A stretch of DNA of 64,000 nucleotides, from NCBI GenBank assembly GCA_044377735.1, contig JBILYK010000005.1, forward strand, positions 27,854-91,853. The letters run 5' to 3'. Numbering within the stretch: the first letter of the stretch is position 1; each line of letters begins with the position of its first letter. The notes under the pieces are model-generated. The model worked only from the letters and a program-made list of their open reading frames with translations. It ran no database searches and had not been told where the DNA came from. Source of the DNA: Tabrizicola_A sp044377735. GTDB lineage: Bacteria > Pseudomonadota > Alphaproteobacteria > Rhodobacterales > Rhodobacteraceae. A program made the position numbers and the translations under genes. This document shows, piece by piece, positions 50,562-58,920 of this stretch.

Positions 50562-52877
50562 TCACTCCGCCGTCAGCAGCGGCGGTTTCTGACCCGTGAG
50601 GCGCGGCTTTTGCGGCTCTTCATAGGTCAGGTGCAGCGCGCCGTCCTTGACGCCAACATGCACCGTTCCGCCCTTGGTCAGCTTGCCAAAGAGCAGTTCT
50701 TCAGCCAGCGGTTTCTTGATATACTCCTGAATGACCCGGCCAAGCGGGCGCGCGCCCATCTTGTCATCATAGCCCTTGTCGCCCAGCCACAAGGCCGCAT
50801 CATCAGACAGGTCGATGTGGACGTTGCGGTCGATCAGTTGCGCCTCAAGCTGCAGGACGAACTTGGTCACCACCTGCATGATGATGTCGCGGCCCAAGGG
50901 GGCAAAAGCGATGACCGCATCCAGACGGTTGCGGAATTCCGGCGTGAAGGTGCGTTCGATCGCAGCCGTATCCTCGCCCTCGCGACGGTCGCGGCCAAAG
51001 CCGATCGCCGCCTTGGCCATTTCCGACGCGCCCGCGTTCGAGGTCATGATCAAGATCACATTGCGGAAATCCACTGTCCGGCCGTTGTGGTCGGTAAGTT
51101 TCCCGTGGTCCATCACCTGCAACAGGATGTTGTAGACATCCGGATGCGCCTTTTCCATTTCGTCCAGCAGGAGGACGCAATGTGGGTGCTGGTCGACGCC
51201 GTCGGTCAGCATGCCGCCTTGGTCAAACCCGACATAGCCCGGAGGGGCACCGATCAGGCGGCTGACCGCGTGCTTTTCCATGTATTCCGACATGTCAAAG
51301 CGCAGAAGTTCCACGCCAAGCGAGGAGGCGAGTTGCTTGGCCACCTCGGTCTTGCCCACGCCCGTCGGCCCGGCAAAAAGATAGTTGCCGATGGGCTTTT
51401 CAGGTTCCCGCAGGCCCGCGCGGGCCAGTTTGATGGCCGAGCACAGCGCCTCAACCGCTTTGTCTTGCCCAAAGACCACGCGCTTCAGGGTCTTTTCCAG
51501 ATCGCGCAGCGTTTCGGCATCATCCTTCGAGACCGATTTGGCCGGAATGCGCGCGATTTTGGCCACCACAGCCTCAATCTCCTTCACACCCAAGGACTTG
51601 CGCCGCTTGCCCTCGGCCAGAAGATGCTGGGCCGCCCCCGCCTCGTCGATCACGTCAATGGCGCTGTCGGGCAGTTTGCGGTCGTGGATATAGCGCGCGG
51701 CCAGTTCCACCGCCGATTTGATCGCATCATTGGTGTAGCGCAGATCGTGGTGATCCTCAAAATGCGGCTTCAAGCCCATCAGGATCTTGATCGCATCGGG
51801 CACCGAAGGCTCATTCACGTCGATCTTCTGGAACCGGCGCGACAGGGCGCGGTCTTTTTCGAAATGCTGACGGAATTCCTTATAGGTGGTCGACCCCATG
51901 CAGCGCAGCTTGCCGCCCTGCAGCGCAGGCTTCAGCAGGTTCGAGGCATCCATCGCCCCACCACTGGTGGCGCCAGCCCCGATCACGGTGTGGATTTCGT
52001 CGATGAACAAAATCGCATCCGGGTGATCTTCCAGCTCTTTCATCACCTGCTTCAGCCGCTCTTCGAAATCACCGCGATAGCGGGTGCCGGCCAACAGCGC
52101 CCCCATATCCAGCGAATAGATCGTGGCCCCCGCCAGAATCTCCGGCGTCTGCTTGTCGACGATCTTTTTGGCCAGACCTTCGGCGATGGCGGTCTTGCCA
52201 ACGCCCGGATCGCCCACAAACAAGGGGTTGTTCTTGCGCCGGCGGCACAGCACCTGAATGGCGCGCTCCACCTCGGCCTCGCGGCCGATCAGCGGGTCAA
52301 CGTCGCCCTTCAGCGCCTTGACGTTCAGATCGACGCAGAATTTCGACAGGGCAGATTCCTTGACCTCCCCAGCCTCGGCCTTGGGCGTCTCATGCTCTTC
52401 TGCGCCAGAGACCGACCGCGCCTCGCCATAGGACGGATCCTTGGCCACACCATGGGCGATAAAGTTTACCGCGTCATACCGCGTCATGTCCTGCTCTTGG
52501 AGGAAATAGGCGGCGTTTGATTCGCGTTCGGCAAAGATCGCGACCAGCACATTGGCGCCAGTCACCTCATTGCGGCCGGACGATTGCACGTGGATCGCGG
52601 CGCGCTGGATCACGCGCTGAAAGGCCGCCGTCGGCACCGCCTCGGACCCTTCAACACTGGTGACCAGCGTCGACAGATCGTCATCGATGAAATCGATCAG
52701 CGTCTTTTTCAACTCATCCAGATCAACCGCGCAGGCCTTCATCACGCGGGCGGCGTCAGGTTCTTCGATCAGCGCCAGAAGAAGATGCTCCAGCGTGGCC
52801 AGCTCATGTCGGCGGGCATTGGCCAAGGCCAAAGCCGAATGGATCGCCTGTTCCAGTGTTGTCGAGAATGACGGCAC
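50562..52877 (-). CDS. clpA: ATP-dependent Clp protease ATP-binding subunit ClpA
   Basis: Hexameric unfoldase that feeds ClpP. The 771-residue product begins at a GTG (52877) with AGGAAC just before it and reads PSFSTTLEQAIHSALALANA, the ClpA N-domain. AAA domain 1 has Walker A GDPGVGKTAI and LFIDEIHTVIGAG. Domain 2 has GPTGVGKTEVAKQLA and VLLLDEMEKAHPDVYNILLQ. The ClpP-docking loop IGF is visible in KAAIGFGRDRREGED. The adaptor gene clpS is not adjacent in the window. An in-frame extension upstream is unlikely. Confidence 0.95.
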   Translation of the reverse strand: MPSFSTTLEQAIHSALALANARRHELATLEHLLLALIEEPDAARVMKACAVDLDELKKTLIDFIDDDLSTLVTSVEGSEAVPTAAFQRVIQRAAIHVQSSGRNEVTGANVLVAIFAERESNAAYFLQEQDMTRYDAVNFIAHGVAKDPSYGEARSVSGAEEHETPKAEAGEVKESALSKFCVDLNVKALKGDVDPLIGREAEVERAIQVLCRRRKNNPLFVGDPGVGKTAIAEGLAKKIVDKQTPEILAGATIYSLDMGALLAGTRYRGDFEERLKQVMKELEDHPDAILFIDEIHTVIGAGATSGGAMDASNLLKPALQGGKLRCMGSTTYKEFRQHFEKDRALSRRFQKIDVNEPSVPDAIKILMGLKPHFEDHHDLRYTNDAIKSAVELAARYIHDRKLPDSAIDVIDEAGAAQHLLAEGKRRKSLGVKEIEAVVAKIARIPAKSVSKDDAETLRDLEKTLKRVVFGQDKAVEALCSAIKLARAGLREPEKPIGNYLFAGPTGVGKTEVAKQLASSLGVELLRFDMSEYMEKHAVSRLIGAPPGYVGFDQGGMLTDGVDQHPHCVLLLDEMEKAHPDVYNILLQVMDHGKLTDHNGRTVDFRNVILIMTSNAGASEMAKAAIGFGRDRREGEDTAAIERTFTPEFRNRLDAVIAFAPLGRDIIMQVVTKFVLQLEAQLIDRNVHIDLSDDAALWLGDKGYDDKMGARPLGRVIQEYIKKPLAEELLFGKLTKGGTVHVGVKDGALHLTYEEPQKPRLTGQKPPLLTAE

Positions 52878-53091
52878 GTTCCTGTGCTCCTGTTTCAGGG
52901 CCGGGGAAGGGGAAAACCCCCGATCCGACCGTGGCCTCATACGGTAAAGGATCGGTTTTCTTGGGCGGGTTTCAAGCCCTAAAACCAACTCTTTTGCGTC
53001 CGAGGCAGAAAAGTGATCGAGGGTGACATTTCTGAATCATCATCGCAAAGCCCAAGCCTTTGATTGGAAAGAATATAAACTCCTGAAGACC

Positions 53092-53859
53092 CTAAAACCG
53101 GTCCTTGCGCGCCCGCAGTTCGGCAAAGACTGCCGCATCGCTTGCGGCCTCCATTCCAAGGGCCGCCTTCATTTCCGGCAGGGCGGCGCGCAAAAACGGG
53201 TTGGTGGCGCGTTCGCCCGACAGCCGCGAGGGCACCGAAGGCCGCCCCTCGGCCCGCGCCTTCATCACCCGCAGGATGCGCGCGGCAATCGCGGGATTGG
53301 TCGGCTCAACGGCGGCGGCAAAGCGCAGGTTCGATCCGGTGTATTCATGGCCTGAACAGATTCGCGTCGTATCCGGCAATGCGGCCAGCTTTTGTAACGA
53401 GGCCCACATCTGCTCGGGGCTGCCCTCAAACAGCCGTCCACAGCCCGCCGCCATCAGACTGTCGCCGGTAAAGGCCAGACCGGACGCGGCGAATACATAA
53501 GCGATATGGCCCATCGTATGGCCTGACACGTCGATCACCTCTGCCGCCCCGGGCCCAAACGGCACCGCGTCGCCTTCCACCAGCGCCACATCCAAGGGCG
53601 GCAGGCGGTGCCGGTCGGCCGCGGCCCCCCAGACTTTCGCCCCGGTCGCGGCGCGCAGCGTCTTCACGCCTGCGATGTGGTCATCATGGTGATGGGTCAG
53701 GAAGATATCGCTCAGCGCCCACTCACGCCGGGCCAGTTCGGCCAGAATCGGGGCGGCGTCGGGCACATCCACCACCCCGGTGGCCCCGCTTTCCGCATCG
53801 TGAATCAGATAGGCGTAATTGTCGGTCAGACAGGGTAAGGTGATAAGTTCAAGTGGCAT
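53092..53859 (-). CDS. gloB: hydroxyacylglutathione hydrolase (glyoxalase II)
   Basis: Hydrolyses S-D-lactoylglutathione. The 255-residue product from the ATG at 53859 shows MPLELITLPCLTDNYAYLIH and the metallo-beta-lactamase motif LTHHHDDHIAG. VSGHTMGHIAYVF, FTGDSLMAAGCGRLFEG and CSGHEYTGSNLRFA complete the binuclear metal site. The C-terminal glutathione-binding region KARAEGRPSVPSRLSGERAT is present. It is divergent from the methyltransferase gene, 63 bases apart, the usual Rhodobacteraceae neighbourhood as I recall it. Confidence 0.94.
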   Translation of the reverse strand: MPLELITLPCLTDNYAYLIHDAESGATGVVDVPDAAPILAELARREWALSDIFLTHHHDDHIAGVKTLRAATGAKVWGAAADRHRLPPLDVALVEGDAVPFGPGAAEVIDVSGHTMGHIAYVFAASGLAFTGDSLMAAGCGRLFEGSPEQMWASLQKLAALPDTTRICSGHEYTGSNLRFAAAVEPTNPAIAARILRVMKARAEGRPSVPSRLSGERATNPFLRAALPEMKAALGMEAASDAAVFAELRARKDRF

Positions 53860-53922
53860 GGCTTTTTCCCCCAATCCCGGTATCCTTGGCCGCCACTGTG
53901 ACCAGAAGGGCGGCAAGCTGCA

Positions 53923-54669
53923 ATGCACCTTGATGTGCTGGACCTGCGCAATTTCTACTACCGCACGCAACTGGGCCGTGTGGCCCAGCGCGCTATCCGG
54001 GATCGGATGGTCGACCTCTGGCCGCCTTTGGCCGGGCAGACGGTGGCAGGCTTTGGCTTTGCCGTCCCACTTCTGCGCCCCTATCTGGCCGAGGCGCGGC
54101 GCGTCATCGGCCTGATGCCGGGGCCACAAGGGGTGATGCTCTGGCCTGCCGGGCTGCAAAATGTCTCGGTCCTGTGCGAAGAGCATCTTTGGCCCCTGCC
54201 GACCGGCATGGTGGACCGTCTGGTCTTGCTGCACGGGTTGGAAACCTCAGAAAACCCCGGCTCGGTGCTGGACGAGGCGCATCGCGTTTTGGGTCCGGGG
54301 GGCCGCGCGCTGATCGTGGTGCCCAACCGCGCGGGGCTGTGGTCGCGCGCGGATGCCACCCCTTTTGGCTTTGGCCGCCCCTATACCGCAAGCCAGTTGG
54401 AGGCCCAGCTCAAACGCCACGGCTTCACCCCGGAACGCAACTGCACCGTGCTGCACGTTCCCCCCTCTCAGGCCCCGTTCTGGCTGCGCTCCTCCAACCT
54501 GTGGGAGCGGATGGGCCGCCAACTGCCGTGGCTGTCGGGCGGGGTCTTGATGGTTGAAGTCTCAAAACAGGTCTACGCCCCCACCCGCGGCGGCCTTCTG
54601 AAACGCGCCACCCGCCCCGTCCGCCTGTGGGAGCCCGCCGCCCAGCCGGTGGCCAGCCCCAAGCATTAA
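53923..54669 (+). CDS. class I SAM-dependent methyltransferase
   Basis: The 248-residue product has DLRNFYYRTQLGRVAQRAIR at the start. A loose glycine-rich region, AGFGFAVPLLRPYLAEARRV, stands in place of a textbook motif I. LVLLHGLETSENPGSVLDEA and HRVLGPGGRALIVVPNRAGL follow, typical of methyltransferase domain 11. The acceptor is unknown. Its 3' end (VYAPTRGGLLKRAT ... PAAQPVASPKH) is duplicated as a diverged fragment at 57713-57826. Confidence 0.82.
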   Translation: MHLDVLDLRNFYYRTQLGRVAQRAIRDRMVDLWPPLAGQTVAGFGFAVPLLRPYLAEARRVIGLMPGPQGVMLWPAGLQNVSVLCEEHLWPLPTGMVDRLVLLHGLETSENPGSVLDEAHRVLGPGGRALIVVPNRAGLWSRADATPFGFGRPYTASQLEAQLKRHGFTPERNCTVLHVPPSQAPFWLRSSNLWERMGRQLPWLSGGVLMVEVSKQVYAPTRGGLLKRATRPVRLWEPAAQPVASPKH

Positions 54670-54715
54670 CCACCGCCGGGCTTGTCGGCCTTCTGGCCCG
54701 CGCTAGACTTCGGCC

Positions 54716-55159
54716 ATGGCTCAAACTCACCCCGCCCCCGACCTCGCTTTGCCGCCCGCCGTCCGCCTTCTGGGCCTGTCGGGCATCTTGCCGCAACTGG
54801 CCTGCATCGGCCACGCTGTTCTCTTTGGTGGCAGCTTCGCCGGGCAGGCGGGGCTGGCCTATGGCGCACTTATCCTGTCCTTTCTGGGCGGGCTGTGGTG
54901 GATGGCAGCGCTTATGTCGGGCTTGCGCACGCCGATGCCCTATGTCGTGGCGGTCCTGCCCAGTCTTCTGGGCTGGGGGGCGATGCTGATGCCCGCCGGT
55001 GGGCTTTGGGGGATCGCGCTGTGCCTTTTGGCCAGCCCGCTGATGGACCACAGCCTCTCCCGCCGCGTCGCCTTGCCCAAGGGGTGGCTCCGCTTGCGCT
55101 GGCAAATGGCCAGTGGTCTTGGCCTCTCGACGCTGATCCTCGCCCTGCTCACCGCCTGA
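54716..55159 (+). CDS. DUF3429 family membrane protein
   Basis: A 147-residue protein with four to five hydrophobic segments, among them LLGLSGILPQLACIGHAVLF, YGALILSFLGGLWWMAALMS, VVAVLPSLLGWGAMLMPAGG and WGIALCLLASPLMDHSL. The pattern ILSFLGGLWWM is typical of DUF3429. No function is known. It follows the methyltransferase gene by 46 bases on the same strand and converges on the RTX gene. Confidence 0.78.
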   Translation: MAQTHPAPDLALPPAVRLLGLSGILPQLACIGHAVLFGGSFAGQAGLAYGALILSFLGGLWWMAALMSGLRTPMPYVVAVLPSLLGWGAMLMPAGGLWGIALCLLASPLMDHSLSRRVALPKGWLRLRWQMASGLGLSTLILALLTA

Positions 55160-55167
55160 CGGGCGCG

Positions 55168-57300
55168 TCAGAGCGTGTCGTAAGACGTGCCCGCCAGTGC
55201 CGCTGCATCATCAGCGTAAAGCGCAATCATTGCCGGGGTCACGGCTGTGCTGACCCCTTGCAGCCGCAGGGTGATCAGGTTGTTTGCGCTGCCATCGCCG
55301 GTGTTGATCGTCACCACCGTGCTTTGCGAGGGGGCATCAAACACGCTGGTCATCGTGACACTGCCGCTGCTGGCCTGCGGAATGATCAGGCCCAAACGAT
55401 CCTCGGCCGGATTGAAATCGGTCAGCACCTGCGTGATCGCGTCAATCCCGGTCGGCGCGATCACCACCCGGTCGGCCCCTGCGCCCAGCGTCGCGGTGCC
55501 GGTGTCGAAGGCATCGGCCAATTCCGGCGTGCTGACGATCAGCACATCATTGCCCGCCCCCAGATCAACCCGCAAGGCGTTGAAAAGGCTGACGGTGTCA
55601 TCGCCGCTGCCCGCATCCACATGAAGCTGGTCGATGATATTGAATGTGTCGCCCCGGTCTGCCCGCACGGGTGTGCTGCGATCCACGATCACGTCATTGC
55701 CCGCCCCGCCCTCGACACTTGCGCCCAGAACATAGGCCCGCGGGCGGCTGTCAGGCGTGCCATCACTGGCGTTATAGTCCGCCACTATGTCAATGTTGTC
55801 CGCCCCATCCCCGCCATAGGCTTTGGCCAGACCGAAGGCGGTGATCGTGTCGTTGCCCGCGCCGCCATAGGCAAGGGAAAGCCCGTCCGCCTCGTCCCCG
55901 TAATCCCGGCCGGTGTTGCTGCCGACCGACATTTGGTCATCGCCATCACCCCCATAGCCGGTGGATGTGCCAAAGATCCGCAGCACATCATTGCCCGCCT
56001 CACCGCTGCCGGTCGACCCGGCCAAGGCCTCGATAAAATCATTACCGATCCCGCCGCGCAGATCAGCACCACTTTCACCACTCAGCCGGTCGTCGCCCGG
56101 CCCGCCAAAGGCCGTGCCATCAATTGCGGTGATCGTGTCGTTCCCAGCGCTGCCATGGCCCTCGGCTCTGGCTCCCAAAACAGCGACCACGTCATTGCCA
56201 TCGCCACCGAACACCGTGGCATTGTCTGACCCGGTCAGACTGTCGTCGCCCTCGCGGCCATAGGCGGTGGTATTGTCCTGGGCGATCAGCGTGTCATTGC
56301 CATCCCCGCCATAACCCATGGCACTGTCGCTCAGCGCAATCCGGTCATTGCCATCCCCACCGTTGACCGTATCACTGCCAGATCCGCTCAGGGTCTGACC
56401 CCCTGGGCTATTCGCGTCTTGCCAGTCGATCTCATCACCAATCTCATTGCCATACAGGACCAGATCATTGGCATCAAAACTGGTCACACCCTGCAGGGTA
56501 AAGCTGGCAAAGCGGCCATCCTCGCCTTCGCTCAGCTCCACCACAGTGGCATTCAGCGCCTCGTCAAAACGCGTTGTGACCTCGATCTCGTCCGTCACGC
56601 GGTCGCCCAGAAGAACGGCCAGCTGGTCATGTCGCGAATTGAAATCCGCCACCACCAACCGCGCCTCACCGTCCGAGGCATCGTCAAACGCCAGATCGGC
56701 GATAAACTCATCGGACCCGGCCCCGCCGTTCACCAGCGCATGGCCCGACACGATGAGATGGTCATTGCCATCGCCCCCGGTCCCCGACCCCTGGCCAATC
56801 GTCTCACCGCGCATGAATATCGTGTCATCGTCATCGCCGCCATAGGCCTGGGCATCACCATGGACGCTGAGCGTGTCATCACCGTCGCCGCCCATGAGCG
56901 TGGCATCGTCCGACCCGGTCAGGCTGTCGTCGCCCGCCAGACCATAGCCCACAGCACTGTCGGATGCTGTAATGGTGTCATCGCCGTCGCCGCCCATGAG
57001 CGTGGCATTGTCCGACCCGGTCAGGCTGTCGTCGCCCATCATACCATAACCCACAGCGCTGTCGGATGCGATAATGGTGTCATCGCCTGTGCCGCCCAAA
57101 CCCTGAGCGTTGTCGCTGAGCGTCAAAAGGTCATCCCCGGCCAAGCCTGAAACGCGCGCGTCGCCGGACCCAATAAGGGTGTCATCGCCCCGACCTGGGT
57201 TATCAGCCCCGCCGCCATCCTCGTCGCCGGAATCATTCCCCCCGTCCAAAGTCGTCAATAAGCCTGCCAGCAACAACAGCGGCAGCAAAACAAATTCCAT
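55168..57300 (-). CDS. RTX-like calcium-binding repeat protein
   Basis: A 710-residue protein starting MEFVLLPLLLLAGLLTTLDG, a hydrophobic N-terminus. Arrays of glycine/aspartate nonapeptide-like repeats follow (GGDGDDTI, GLAGDDSLTGSDNATLMGGD), which bind calcium in beta-roll structures. Two non-repeat modules are present. One is SDEFIADLAFDDASDGEARL in the middle, and the other is the C-terminal GADRVVIAPTGIDAITQVLT with FNPAEDRLGLIIP. It ends IALYADDAAALAGTSYDTL. Such proteins are often exported by type I secretion, but no transporter genes are nearby. The ATG at 57300 is preferred over a longer frame because its N-terminus is hydrophobic. Confidence 0.82.
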   Translation of the reverse strand: MEFVLLPLLLLAGLLTTLDGGNDSGDEDGGGADNPGRGDDTLIGSGDARVSGLAGDDLLTLSDNAQGLGGTGDDTIIASDSAVGYGMMGDDSLTGSDNATLMGGDGDDTITASDSAVGYGLAGDDSLTGSDDATLMGGDGDDTLSVHGDAQAYGGDDDDTIFMRGETIGQGSGTGGDGNDHLIVSGHALVNGGAGSDEFIADLAFDDASDGEARLVVADFNSRHDQLAVLLGDRVTDEIEVTTRFDEALNATVVELSEGEDGRFASFTLQGVTSFDANDLVLYGNEIGDEIDWQDANSPGGQTLSGSGSDTVNGGDGNDRIALSDSAMGYGGDGNDTLIAQDNTTAYGREGDDSLTGSDNATVFGGDGNDVVAVLGARAEGHGSAGNDTITAIDGTAFGGPGDDRLSGESGADLRGGIGNDFIEALAGSTGSGEAGNDVLRIFGTSTGYGGDGDDQMSVGSNTGRDYGDEADGLSLAYGGAGNDTITAFGLAKAYGGDGADNIDIVADYNASDGTPDSRPRAYVLGASVEGGAGNDVIVDRSTPVRADRGDTFNIIDQLHVDAGSGDDTVSLFNALRVDLGAGNDVLIVSTPELADAFDTGTATLGAGADRVVIAPTGIDAITQVLTDFNPAEDRLGLIIPQASSGSVTMTSVFDAPSQSTVVTINTGDGSANNLITLRLQGVSTAVTPAMIALYADDAAALAGTSYDTL

Positions 57301-57525
57301 CACACACCCCAATACCCAATAAAAGCTGCAATACCCCAAGGTTAATAAAATGATAAACCGAGAGTTATAGCAACCTGATTTCGTGTTTCCCGTCGCCAAA
57401 GAGACCAATTCAGGGGCCAAACCCGGTATTGTTGTGACTGGCGAAACAGTCGAGGTCAGGCGGCACCAAGATATGTGGCTCCCGGCCCCCGGTCATGACA
57501 GATCACACCTCTGGGCGCACCCGAA

Positions 57526-57712
57526 TCAAAGCGTGGCGTAGGGCGTCCGGGCGATAACGGCGGCTTCATCGGCATAGATGTTGATCTCACCCAGTGAGAC
57601 ACCTTGCGTCACCCCCTGCAGCAGTAAAGTCATCGAACTGATGTCATTTTCCAGCCGCAACTCAACAAAGCCAGTGTCGGCATATGTGACAAATCGCGCG
57701 GTGAAAGCCCCG
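57526..57712 (-). pseudogene. 3' fragment of a second RTX-type gene
   Basis: The minus strand reads AGAFTARFVTYADTGFVELR, then LENDISSMTLLLQGVTQGVS and INIYADEAAVIARTPYATL before TGA. It parallels the C-terminus of the intact RTX protein (RLQGVSTAVTPAMIALYADD ... SYDTL). It is cut off abruptly at about 57712, where the methyltransferase fragment begins. Confidence 0.75.
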
Positions 57713-57826
57713 GCCTCAAAACAAGTCTACGCCCCCACCCGCGGCGGTCTGGCCGAACGCCTCCGCAAACCCATCCGCATCTGGGAGCCAGCCGCCCAAC
57801 CGGTGGCCAGCCCCAAGCGGGGGTAG
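57713..57826 (+). pseudogene. 3' fragment of a second, diverged methyltransferase gene
   Basis: The plus strand reads SKQVYAPTRGGLAERLRKPI and then RIWEPAAQPVASPKRG before TAG. The intact methyltransferase ends SKQVYAPTRGGLLKRATRPV and RLWEPAAQPVASPKH. The differences are mostly conservative, so the fragment derives from a functional homologue rather than from random decay. Confidence 0.85.
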
Positions 57827-58359
57827 CGCTATCAGGACAAGACACAAGTACAACGGCTATCACCCGCTAAAGGTGAATCGGACAACTCGCCAAAGGGTAA
57901 GTCAACCCAGTTTCGCAACCCGCCTTGGCCAGAGCGGGATTTGCCGTGGTCAAAGACTCCTCTTCAGGGGCAGAACCCAGCATTGTTCTGCAGTGCGAAA
58001 CAATCTGCGCGCCGCAACCCGCGTCATCGCGGTGCAGGCCCCATGGTCCCGCCCGAATCGCAACAAGTTCACCGCTGCCCACCCGCAGGGCACAAACGGC
58101 CAAAATCCCGATTTTCGGCATGATAGCACTAACATCGGGGGCTTTTTCCTGCTGCTCCCAACGCTTGGGCCGCACAATTCCAAAATGCCCCATTTGCCGC
58201 ATACTTTTGTGCCGCAAACCCGCTTCTGCCCGGTTGCGGGGTGGGGAAGGCTCTGCTAGAGACGCGCCTAATCGAAAGACGCATGCACCTCGCCTGCGCC
58301 ATGGTCGGGTTCTGCCCGATCCCGGACGGAAGCGGGTCAAAGACAGCGGAAGGGATGAC
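57827..58359. other. non-coding interval before the ATP synthase operon
   Basis: No frame here has convincing protein character; the longer open frames on both strands are low-complexity by-products of the base composition. It must hold the promoter of atpHAGDC, but I could not pick a clear -35/-10 pair. Some sequence may be further debris of the recombination that left the fragments at 57.5-57.8 kb. Confidence 0.5.
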
Positions 58360-58920
58360 GTGTCCGAACCAGTTTCGATCTCGCAAGGTATCGCCGGGCG
58401 CTACGCCCAGGCCTTGTTTGAACTCGCCAAAGACGCCAAGGGCTTGCAATCGCTTGAGGCAGATGCCGATGCGCTGCAGGCCGCACTGGCTGCAAGCGCC
58501 GATCTGTCGGCCATGATCGCCTCGCCGGTGATTGCGCGCACCGAACAGGCCGCCGCCATTGCCGCCGTGGCCGCCAAGATGGGCCTGTCTGATCTGATGG
58601 CCAACACGCTGGCGCTGATGGCGCGCAACCGCCGCCTTTTCGTGCTGCCGCATCTGGTTTCCAACCTGAAAGCGCGCATCGCGGTTGAAAACGGCGAGAT
58701 GACTGCCGATGTCACCTCGGCCACCAATCTGTCTGCGGCACAGGCCAAGAAACTGGCCGACACGCTGAAAGCCTCGGTCGGCAAGACCGTGAAACTGAAC
58801 ACCACCGTGGATGAAAGCCTCATCGGCGGTCTTATCGTCAAGCTCGGCTCGACCATGATCGACACCTCGGTCAAATCGAAGCTCGCGGCTCTCCAGAATG
58901 CAATGAAAGAGGTTGGGTGA
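58360..58920 (+). CDS. atpH: F1Fo ATP synthase subunit delta
   Basis: Stator subunit connecting F1 to the peripheral stalk. From the GTG at 58360, preceded by GGAAGGGA, the product has 186 residues. It shows SISQGIAGRYAQALFELAKD at the N-terminus and NTTVDESLIGGLIVKLGSTM followed by DTSVKSKLAALQNAMKEVG at the C-terminus, the OSCP/delta signature. The stop overlaps the atpA start (TGATG). First gene of the atpHAGDC operon; as in other alphaproteobacteria the Fo genes are elsewhere. Confidence 0.96.
   Translation: MSEPVSISQGIAGRYAQALFELAKDAKGLQSLEADADALQAALAASADLSAMIASPVIARTEQAAAIAAVAAKMGLSDLMANTLALMARNRRLFVLPHLVSNLKARIAVENGEMTADVTSATNLSAAQAKKLADTLKASVGKTVKLNTTVDESLIGGLIVKLGSTMIDTSVKSKLAALQNAMKEVG

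Noticed and set aside
55168..57300. CRISPR-like or satellite repeats suggested by recurring GCCATCGCC/CATTGCC strings
   Set aside because: The periodicity is that of codons for glycine/aspartate nonapeptide repeats in the RTX protein, without constant spacers.
57827..58359. Extended N-terminus for AtpH starting at about 57.93 kb
   Set aside because: The extra 145 codons have no similarity to delta subunits; the GTG at 58360 gives the standard 186-residue length with a good ribosome-binding site.
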